5,398 nt of DNA from Alistipes sp. UBA936. Its GTDB lineage: Bacteria > Bacteroidota > Bacteroidia > Bacteroidales > Rikenellaceae. Position numbers and translations under genes: made by a program. The notes beneath the pieces were generated by a model, which made no database searches, was not told the origin of the DNA, and worked only from the letters and a program-made list of their open reading frames with translations. Below are positions 1 through 4,486 of this stretch, one piece after another. The stretch lies in the NCBI GenBank assembly GCA_002293505.1, contig DBDI01000020.1, positions 1 to 5,398 of the forward strand, written 5' to 3'. Every line of letters begins with the position of its first letter. The first letter of the stretch is position 1.

Positions 1-371
1 CGCGCGATCGTTCCGAAACAGGGCGCCATCCACGGTGTCCAGTATTTAAGTATCACTGCATCAGGCGCTTCTCTCCTCAGCCGCAGCCCCACTCTCAGCC
101 AGTTCAGTGGATTGAGCGTGTTTATAACACGTTCAATTTGCACGCCTTCCGGCGGTGGACCGTCGCGGAATTGGCTGCGTCCCGGAAACAGCAATCGAGG
201 GTATTGCACACTGAAGGTCAAAACCTTAACCTCGGCCGGCGGATGTCGCACCCCATCCGGATCCTGCCACCCGACGGCAAAAAGTCGCGCGAGCGTCTCG
301 ATAATCGTCGCAATTCCGCCCCTATATGGCCACGCCGGCCCGACAAAGAATATTTTCTGCGCCTCGTCCAC
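1..371 (-). CDS. GT4-type glycosyltransferase, N-terminal part (runs off left edge)
   Basis: The minus strand from 371 to the edge is open for 123 codons without a stop and reads as the N-terminal donor-side half of a GT-B glycosyltransferase (family 4 type), which would transfer a sugar from a nucleotide-sugar in cell-envelope glycan synthesis. Visible signatures are a first beta strand with a glycine-rich turn, KIFFVGPAWPYRGGIA (residues 6-21), then LTFSVQYPRLLFPGR (51-65), IERVINTLNPLNWLRVG (79-95) and LKYWTPWMAPCFGTIA (108-123). The C-terminal nucleotide-binding half lies outside the window. I chose the GTG at 371-369 because it puts six residues before the first strand, as is usual, and lies five bases after the dipeptidase stop; no in-frame ATG lies closer. 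AGGAAA at 386-381 may help ribosome binding. The loop at residues 34-46 is longer than I would expect. Acceptor and donor sugars cannot be told. The tight spacing implies co-transcription with the dipeptidase. Confidence 0.85.
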   Translation of the reverse strand, partial: MDEAQKIFFVGPAWPYRGGIATIIETLARLFAVGWQDPDGVRHPPAEVKVLTFSVQYPRLLFPGRSQFRDGPPPEGVQIERVINTLNPLNWLRVGLRLRREAPDAVILKYWTPWMAPCFGTIA

Positions 372-376
372 GCCGC

Positions 377-2095
377 TTATTTTCCTGCCGGCACCTTCAG
401 CGTTCCGTCGTCGTTGGCCACTACGTTGTCGCGCCACCTGAGGTCATAGCCCGGGAAATCGGGCATTTCGGGGATTGCGGCTCCTGTGTCGTTGCCGTTG
501 TCCAGGAATCCTCCCTCGGCCTCACCACCAAACGCACGAGCCCGGAAACCGTGGAATCCTCCTTTGCCTCGCTCCTTCTTCACATTCCCATCTATATATT
601 TTACCAGTAAGTAGTTATCCAGCTCGCCCCACATTTCGAACAGTTCACCCGCCGTCCTCACCGAGAAGTCCGTCACCGCATCCAAAACCGCCCCAGTAGT
701 CCCCGCAGCCTCCGCAGTCAGCATTTCTTCCGCCACCGCATCCACCACTTCCACTCGCTTCAGTTGCTCGTTTTCCCATTCGTCGATCACCGCCCTCACG
801 TCTCCCGCTATGGCGTCATAGCGTAAGTACGCAAAGTTGGTGACTCGGTTTTGCAGCCAGAACATCGACTCTGGCGAGTACTCCAGCATCGAGCCGTTCG
901 TCGCATCCAAACACCACGCCACCCTCGTCGAGGAGCCATAAATGGGGGTCAAAGGCGATGTCGCCGCGTCGTCCGTACCGAACCACAGTACTCCCCGTAG
1001 CACTTCCGGTAGCCAGCCGCGCGACTGTCCTACGAACCAGAACCCTGTTTGTTGCGTCGCTGTTGCTCGTTCGTTCAGATAGTGGTCTCCCTTTGAGTCT
1101 GTCCAGTCCATCGGCCTCCATCTGTATGGCAGGTTGTGTCCTCCGGCTCCCACATCGCGCGTCATATCCATCGGCGTTCCCTCGTAGTGGTCACGCATCA
1201 GATCGAACACCCGCTTTGGTGCAATCTTTTCCGTCGGCTTGACCCACAGCGGCATCCGATTTTTCAGGTCGTACCCCATCGCGTAGTCCACATACTTGTC
1301 CATTCCCGGGGCCACTGCCCTGAAGAACGACCACACTCTCGCTTCGCATCCTCGCGCGGCACTGAAATCCAATGGGTTGTACGTGTCGCTGAAACTGAAC
1401 GCCTCATCCGAGCCGCTGTACAGTCCCCTCCCTCTCGCGAACGTGATCACATCCGGTGCATAGAGACAGTTCTCGGGGTCGTTCTTCGGGAAGGTTGTGA
1501 TTCTCGCCTGGTTAGCGTGCGCACTCACATAGCCGTCCGGCACTCGCCGCGCCACCCATACTATTCCTTTTCCGTGGCTTCCCTTGCTGATTAGATCCAT
1601 CACCCAGGCTTCCTTTCCATCCGCCAGCGAGAACGACTCTCCGCTCGACGCATACCCATAGCGCCCCGTCAGATCCGCAATCACTTCTATCGCTTCTCTC
1701 GCCGTCCGCGCCCTCTGTAGCGTTATGTATATCAGCGACCCGTAGTCGATTATTCCGTTCGGCGTTGCCAGTTCCGGTAGCCCACCGTAAGTCGTTTCGC
1801 CTATCACCAGCCCGTGCTCGTTCATATTTCCCACGGTCGAATATGTCACCGCCGCTTGTTCTATCTCACCCAGATACTTGCCTGTATCCCATTCCACCAC
1901 TCTTAGCATCGTTCCGGCCGGATGCCTTCCCGCGGGGGAACGATACAGTGCTCCATATAGTTGGTGGCTGTCTGCTGCGTAGCTCACCATAGTCGAGCCA
2001 TCGGTTGAGGCTCCTGCCGTGATGATAAAATTAGTGCAGGCCCACACGTCGCCCGCCAATACGATCGCCGCGGCCAAAATCAGTAGTCGTTTCAT
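377..2095 (-). CDS. Secreted C69-family dipeptidase (PepD-like Ntn hydrolase)
   Basis: This 572-residue protein belongs to peptidase family C69, dipeptidases of the Ntn-hydrolase fold that use an N-terminal cysteine as nucleophile. Residues 1-19 form a signal peptide: basic start, hydrophobic stretch 4-14, and a VWA signal-peptidase site. The next residue, Cys20 in ACTNFIITAGASTDGSTM, is the expected nucleophile, so signal removal would expose the catalytic amine; a periplasmic location is inferred. Further family-like blocks are YAADSHQLYG (39-48), GESFSLADGKEAWVMDL (152-168), VSAHANQARI (190-199), the RVWSFFRAVAP helix (253-263) and WFGTDDAATSPLTPIYG (371-387). Length is typical for Bacteroidales members. 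The ATG at 2095 is supported by the signal peptide and by the TATATTTG box 34 bases upstream. The tail (about 506-572) is charged and glycine-rich and carries no motif I recognise. Substrates are probably dipeptides from dietary or cell-wall peptides, but this is not shown by the sequence. Confidence 0.93.
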   Translation of the reverse strand: MKRLLILAAAIVLAGDVWACTNFIITAGASTDGSTMVSYAADSHQLYGALYRSPAGRHPAGTMLRVVEWDTGKYLGEIEQAAVTYSTVGNMNEHGLVIGETTYGGLPELATPNGIIDYGSLIYITLQRARTAREAIEVIADLTGRYGYASSGESFSLADGKEAWVMDLISKGSHGKGIVWVARRVPDGYVSAHANQARITTFPKNDPENCLYAPDVITFARGRGLYSGSDEAFSFSDTYNPLDFSAARGCEARVWSFFRAVAPGMDKYVDYAMGYDLKNRMPLWVKPTEKIAPKRVFDLMRDHYEGTPMDMTRDVGAGGHNLPYRWRPMDWTDSKGDHYLNERATATQQTGFWFVGQSRGWLPEVLRGVLWFGTDDAATSPLTPIYGSSTRVAWCLDATNGSMLEYSPESMFWLQNRVTNFAYLRYDAIAGDVRAVIDEWENEQLKRVEVVDAVAEEMLTAEAAGTTGAVLDAVTDFSVRTAGELFEMWGELDNYLLVKYIDGNVKKERGKGGFHGFRARAFGGEAEGGFLDNGNDTGAAIPEMPDFPGYDLRWRDNVVANDDGTLKVPAGK

Positions 2096-2129
2096 AGTTG
2101 TTTTCGAAAGGGTTTAGGTTTTTCGGATT

Positions 2130-2137
2130 CAAATATA
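2130..2137 (-). promoter_or_regulatory. -7 box of the C69 dipeptidase promoter
   Basis: Read on the minus strand this is TATATTTG, a full match to the Bacteroidetes -7 consensus TAnnTTTG. It lies 34 bases before the dipeptidase ATG, leaving an A-rich leader of roughly 25-30 nt. No clear -33 TTTG is visible at the right distance upstream, so the assignment rests on the -7 box and its position. Confidence 0.6.
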
Positions 2138-2142
2138 AACAT

Positions 2143-2150
2143 TAATTTTG
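2143..2150 (+). promoter_or_regulatory. -7 box of the yggS promoter
   Basis: TAATTTTG matches the Bacteroidetes -7 consensus TAnnTTTG exactly. A T-rich stretch at 2118-2124 sits where a weak -33 element should be. The box ends only five bases before the yggS ATG, so transcription would begin at or just before the start codon and the message would be leaderless or nearly so. It lies five bases from the oppositely oriented -7 box at 2130-2137, so the two promoters overlap. Confidence 0.55.
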
Positions 2151-2155
2151 AACCG

Positions 2156-2926
2156 ATGAACATTGCTCACAATTTGGCCCGCGTTCGGGCATCGCTGCCT
2201 GCGGGCGTCGGGTTGGTTGCTGTTTCCAAGACTTGGCCTGCTGAGTTCGTTGTTGAGGCTTTCGCTGCCGGACAGCGTATCTTCGGCGAGAACCGGCCTC
2301 AGGAGATGGTCGCCAAACGCGCGGCACTGTCCGAGTTGCTTCCGGCCGGGGCTTCGGCTGCTTCGGAGGGCGAGGTCTGCTGGCACCTGATCGGCCATTT
2401 GCAGACTAATAAGGTTCGACTGGTTGCTCCGTTCGTTTCGATGATCCACTCTGTCGACTCGGCCCGGTTGGCTCGCGAGATTGCTCGTCAGGCCGCGGTT
2501 TTCGGCCGTACGATCGACTGCCTGCTCGAGATCCGCATCGCTCGTGAGGCTTCGAAGGAGGGTTGGTTGTTCGACGAGCTTGTCGACTGGCTCTCCGGCG
2601 GCGAATGGCGGGAACTTTCTTCCCCGCCCCCTGCCGCGCCGTCGGCACCCGGCATCCGGTTTCGCGGGGTGATGGGCGTTGCTTCGTTTTCGGATGATGA
2701 GGCCTTGGTTCGCTCCGAGTTCGAGCGGCTTGCAGAATATTTCACTCAACTGAAGAAAACATTCTTCAACTCGCCTTCCGACCGGTTCGATATCCTCTCT
2801 ATGGGTATGTCCGACGACTATCCGCTCGCCATCGCCGCCGCAGAAAATATTCTTCACTCCCGCCCCGGAACACCTCCCGCCTCCCTTCTCGTCCGCATCG
2901 GTAGTGCAATCTTCGGTCACAGATAA
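2156..2926 (+). CDS. yggS: YggS/PLPBP-family pyridoxal phosphate homeostasis protein
   Basis: This cytoplasmic PLP-binding protein has a fold-type III barrel domain like alanine racemase but no known enzyme activity; the family buffers pyridoxal 5'-phosphate and affects amino acid and keto acid balance. The PLP lysine is Lys25 in LVAVSKTW (20-27). Other family motifs are IFGENRPQE (42-50), WHLIGHLQTNK (76-86), IHSVDS (97-102), GVMGVASFSDDE (171-182), SMGMSDDYPLAI (215-226) and the phosphate-binding VRIGSAIFG (246-254). The N-terminus MNIAHNLARVRASLP is typical and supports the ATG. At 256 residues it is some 25-30 longer than I expect for Bacteroidales homologues; the excess sits in three Pro/Ala/Ser/Gly-rich loops near 62-74, 155-167 and 229-244. 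The last lies between two PLP phosphate-contacting motifs. It diverges from the dipeptidase and converges on the Xre gene, so it is probably monocistronic. Confidence 0.95.
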   Translation: MNIAHNLARVRASLPAGVGLVAVSKTWPAEFVVEAFAAGQRIFGENRPQEMVAKRAALSELLPAGASAASEGEVCWHLIGHLQTNKVRLVAPFVSMIHSVDSARLAREIARQAAVFGRTIDCLLEIRIAREASKEGWLFDELVDWLSGGEWRELSSPPPAAPSAPGIRFRGVMGVASFSDDEALVRSEFERLAEYFTQLKKTFFNSPSDRFDILSMGMSDDYPLAIAAAENILHSRPGTPPASLLVRIGSAIFGHR

Positions 2927-2949
2927 GTAACCCGCCCGAACGCGGTTAC
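2927..2949. terminator. Shared hairpin between convergent yggS and xre stops
   Basis: GTAACC (2927-2932) pairs with GGTTAC (2944-2949), and the stem extends by two more C-G pairs if one C is bulged, around a CCCGAA loop. It starts on the base after the yggS TAA and covers the TAA of the minus-strand Xre gene. Neither side has a T-run, so it is a weak or processed terminator at best, though its position between two convergent stops is suggestive. Confidence 0.4.
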
Positions 2950-3194
2950 CACTTCGGCCCTCCGCCTGATTTGTCGCCGATTCCGTTGAAAAATTCGGCA
3001 AGCGAGATCTCGAAATAGTCACACAGGATCGTCAACGTGGTGATTGTCACGTTTGTCCGCCCGACCTCGATCCGCCCGACGTCGACTCCGGTATCTTCAA
3101 ACACAGCGGCTTGCGTCAGTTTGCGCACTTTTCTGAGTTCGCGAATTCTTTCCGCGACCTGCTCGAGCACCCTATCATTCCGCCGTTCCGCCAT
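2946..3194 (-). CDS. Small Xre/Cro-type helix-turn-helix DNA-binding protein
   Basis: This 82-residue protein is one helix-turn-helix domain of the Xre/Cro/C1 type. The domain runs from about residue 10 to 71: VAERIRELRKVRKLTQAAVF (13-32, helices 1-2), TGVDVGRIEVGRTNVTITTLTILCDYFEISLAEFF (35-69, recognition helix and closing helices). VGRIEVGR takes the place of the usual SxIExG segment. A short Gly/Lys tail (72-82) ends it. There is no sensor or dimerisation domain, so it probably binds a palindrome as a dimer. I chose the ATG at 3194 because MAERRNDRVLEQVAERI matches the usual start of this Bacteroidales family; an ATG seven codons upstream (3215) adds an unusual PSFVFC stretch. The palindrome at 3228-3251 lies 33 bases before the start and is a possible operator. 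The target genes are unknown; the candidate small RNA beyond the palindrome is one option. Confidence 0.9.
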   Translation of the reverse strand: MAERRNDRVLEQVAERIRELRKVRKLTQAAVFEDTGVDVGRIEVGRTNVTITTLTILCDYFEISLAEFFNGIGDKSGGGPKW

Positions 3195-3227
3195 ACAAAA
3201 TACAAAGGACGGCAATCGCCTAACAAA

Positions 3228-3251
3228 AAAAACAGCGGTACCGCTGTTTTT
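3228..3251. terminator. Perfect 24-base palindrome: bidirectional terminator or operator
   Basis: A perfect palindrome is centred between 3239 and 3240: five A, CAGCGGTACCGCTG, five T. As RNA it folds into a 10-bp stem with a GUAC loop. On the minus strand it is followed by a run of eight T (3232-3225), which makes a good intrinsic terminator for the dnaE-trxA-thioesterase operon ending 144 bases upstream. On the plus strand five T follow. Because it also lies between the divergent Xre gene and the small-RNA promoter, and its T-run overlaps the latter's -33 region, it could equally be an operator. The two roles are not exclusive. Confidence 0.7.
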
Positions 3252-3273
3252 ATGAAATCTTTTCTTACCTTTG
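3247..3273 (+). promoter_or_regulatory. Promoter reading right into the candidate small RNA
   Basis: TACCTTTG (3266-3273), followed by CA, is an exact match to the Bacteroidales -7 consensus in its commonest form. A T-run (3247-3251) lies about 19 bases upstream, at the -33 position, though without the final G of TTTG. The predicted start of transcription is near 3278-3281. No plus-strand gene lies downstream, which points to a non-coding transcript. Confidence 0.65.
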
Positions 3274-3278
3274 CAGCG

Positions 3279-3352
3279 CTATGCGTCTCACACTATAGAT
3301 TGGTCTTGAGAATCTGCCCGCCGGAGGGAGTCGCGTTCGGTGGCTCCCTTTT
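3279..3352 (+). ncRNA. Candidate small RNA, about 75 nt
   Basis: The stretch is bounded by a consensus promoter (3266-3273) and an intrinsic terminator hairpin with T-run (3325-3352), and holds no gene on either strand. Between them a small hairpin can form: AGATT (3297-3301) with AATCT (3311-3315) around a nine-base loop, followed by a C/G-rich single-stranded segment (3317-3324). It resembles no RNA family I know. A five-codon frame, ATGCGTCTCACACTATAG (3281-3298), begins about where transcription should start; it might be a leader peptide but nothing downstream needs one. The RNA would be antisense to the 3' untranslated region of the thioesterase operon. The start and end are predicted to within a few bases. 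Confidence 0.45.
3325..3352 (+). terminator. Intrinsic terminator of the candidate small RNA
   Basis: GGGAGTCGC (3326-3334) pairs with GTGGCTCCC (3340-3348) over nine base pairs, two of them G-U, around a GTTCG loop. A3325-T3349 extends the stem. TTTT (3349-3352) and then GGTT follow. There is no T-run on the minus-strand side, so it is directional and faces right, matching the promoter at 3266-3273. Confidence 0.6.
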
Positions 3353-3357
3353 GGTTG

Positions 3358-3391
3358 CCCCCCGCCCCGCTTCAACGCCCCGCCCCGCCCC
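3358..3391 (-). other. G-quadruplex-type motif after the thioesterase stop
   Basis: On the minus strand five G-tracts follow one another: GGGG (3391-3388), GGGG (3386-3383), GGGG (3381-3378), GGGG (3368-3365) and GGGGGG (3363-3358). The loops are 1, 1, 9 and 1 nt. It begins three bases after the thioesterase TGA, so it would be in the 3' untranslated region of the operon mRNA. The plus strand is correspondingly C-rich. Whether it folds in the cell cannot be seen from sequence. Confidence 0.55.
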
Positions 3392-3400
3392 GCTTCAGCG
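3361..3400. repeat. Imperfect 17-base direct repeat, period 23
   Basis: 3361-3377 and 3384-3400 (CCCGCCCCGCTTCARCG, where R is A in the first copy and G in the second) match at 16 of 17 bases. The right-hand copy contains the thioesterase stop codon; the left-hand copy lies just beyond it. The pair looks like a local duplication in GC-rich sequence and produces most of the G-tracts described for 3358-3391. Confidence 0.7.
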
Positions 3401-4153
3401 CCGGTTACCAGTCTCGCCGGTCACAAACCTTGCCCGGCAGATCGCCACGCCCGTCGCATTGCGGATCTCGAACCGGGTTTGGTCGGCGCGCGCGATGGTG
3501 AGTGTTTCGCCCAGGGTTGCTTCGTGTAAATAGTTGATGTCCAGCCTGAAACCTTCCGCCGCGCCGCGCAACCACTCCGCCTGCATCAGATCCATCATCC
3601 ACTCGACGTAACGCATCGACCCGACGTGGCCATTGAAATCAATGTCACTGTATAATACGGTTCTCTCGCCAAAACACTCATCCGGTAGCGGCGTAACTTT
3701 CCGGGGCCGTTCGATCGGGGGTTCGCGGTCGACCAGCGAGGTGCCCTTGTTCGAAAGCGCCGACAGGTCCAAAGGCCGTCGGGTATCCAGGTCGATCATC
3801 GCCCACTGAGTCACCGCCGCACCCCAAACACCCTGAGTGTCACCCGGCTCGCCCCCACTGCCCGGTTCGCTCGAAAGCGTCATATTCCTCGTCGTCATCA
3901 CCCTTCCGTAGTCGCTCACCCAGGTGTAGATGTCGATCCGTTCGCCGCGCTCGGGTAGTCGGCGCGCCTCCAGAGCCAGCCGCGACAACACCCACGAGGC
4001 GTTCCCGAGGTTCAAGTCGCTCACCCCGAAGCCCAACGAGTCGGCATCGTCGTTGGCCGCGCCGAGTACAATGTCACCCAACGCCGCAATCCGCGCCCGA
4101 CGAGTGGAGTCGATGTCACGCGGGCCGATAGTGTGACTGTATGTTCCTGCCAT
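3395..4153 (-). CDS. Acyl-ACP thioesterase (FatA/FatB-like, double hotdog)
   Basis: This 252-residue cytoplasmic enzyme hydrolyses acyl-acyl carrier protein to free fatty acid and ACP (Acyl-ACP_TE family). Two hotdog domains are visible. The first (about 5-125) carries LGFGVSDLNLGNASWVLSRLALEARRLPERGE (40-71), the plant-like substrate-tunnel region. The second (about 160-247) carries the active-site segment DIDFNGHVGSMRYVEWMMD (170-188), with Asp172, Asn174 and His176, and YLHEATLGE (208-216), with Glu211. The Cys once proposed in plant enzymes is Ala212 here, which I believe is usual in bacterial members. A Gly/Ser/Pro-rich loop (94-107) interrupts domain 1. The start lies nine bases after trxA with no Shine-Dalgarno. 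Chain-length preference cannot be read from the sequence. The position behind dnaE and trxA implies constitutive, operon-driven expression. Confidence 0.92.
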   Translation of the reverse strand: MAGTYSHTIGPRDIDSTRRARIAALGDIVLGAANDDADSLGFGVSDLNLGNASWVLSRLALEARRLPERGERIDIYTWVSDYGRVMTTRNMTLSSEPGSGGEPGDTQGVWGAAVTQWAMIDLDTRRPLDLSALSNKGTSLVDREPPIERPRKVTPLPDECFGERTVLYSDIDFNGHVGSMRYVEWMMDLMQAEWLRGAAEGFRLDINYLHEATLGETLTIARADQTRFEIRNATGVAICRARFVTGETGNRR

Positions 4154-4162
4154 TCAGTGGAA

Positions 4163-4480
4163 TCAAGCAATCAGCGCCTCGATCCGCGCCCTAAGTTCGC
4201 CCTTGCTGAGCGCTCCCACCTGCCGGTCGACCAGTTCGCCGCCTTTGAAAAACAGGATCGTCGGGATGTTTCGGATGCCGTACTTTGCGGGCAGTTCGTT
4301 CTCTGTGTCGACGTTGCACTTGCCCACGACCACCCGGCCCTCGAATTCGGCGGCCATCTCCTCGATGATCGGGCCGATCATCCTGCACGGGCCGCACCAT
4401 TCGGCCCAAAAGTCCACAACGACGGGGAATCCCCCTCCGAGCAGCTTGTCCCAGCCTGCGCTTGTAATTTCCTTTGCCAT
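4163..4480 (-). CDS. trxA: Thioredoxin
   Basis: This 105-residue cytoplasmic thioredoxin reduces protein disulfides and is recharged by NADPH through thioredoxin reductase. The active site is WCGPC (28-32) inside VVVDFWAEWCGPCRMIGP, with the buried Asp23 and the cis-proline Pro73 in NIPTI (71-75) in their conserved places. The strand KCNVDTE (54-60) and the GGELVDRQVG turn (80-89) complete the fold. Length and all key residues are canonical, with no extension. The gene starts six bases after the dnaE stop and ends nine bases before the thioesterase start, so it sits in the middle of an operon. No own promoter is visible in these gaps, and there is no Shine-Dalgarno sequence, as is usual in Bacteroidetes. 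Confidence 0.97.
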   Translation of the reverse strand: MAKEITSAGWDKLLGGGFPVVVDFWAEWCGPCRMIGPIIEEMAAEFEGRVVVGKCNVDTENELPAKYGIRNIPTILFFKGGELVDRQVGALSKGELRARIEALIA

Positions 4481-4486
4481 AGTCTG

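Noticed and set aside
112..610. Plus-strand open frames of 94-109 codons at the left edge
   Set aside because: They are opposite the glycosyltransferase and the dipeptidase C-terminus, and their translations are Arg/Pro/Ser-rich with no domain.
2036..2041. Lipoprotein reading of the dipeptidase N-terminus
   Set aside because: A Cys follows the signal peptide, but Trp at -2 does not fit a lipobox, and the Cys is the expected C69 nucleophile.
2129..3022. Minus-strand open frame of 297 codons
   Set aside because: It is antisense to nearly all of yggS, is low-complexity and charged, and runs into the Xre gene in another frame; yggS has clear family motifs.
3195..3215. Upstream ATG for the Xre gene
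   Set aside because: It would add seven residues unlike the family and place the start within the probable promoter; the MAERRND start fits better.
3281..3298. Five-codon leader peptide MRLTL with the 3325-3352 hairpin as attenuator
   Set aside because: No plus-strand gene lies downstream for an attenuator to control, and the codons show no run of one amino acid.
3266..3352. Known RNA families (tRNA, SRP RNA, 6S, common riboswitches)
   Set aside because: The segment is too short for most of these, has no tRNA cloverleaf, and lacks the SRP RNA tetraloop region.
3111..3533. Plus-strand open frame of 140 codons across the small-RNA region
   Set aside because: It begins antisense to the Xre gene, crosses the terminators and palindrome, and ends antisense to the thioesterase; the translation has no recognisable domain.
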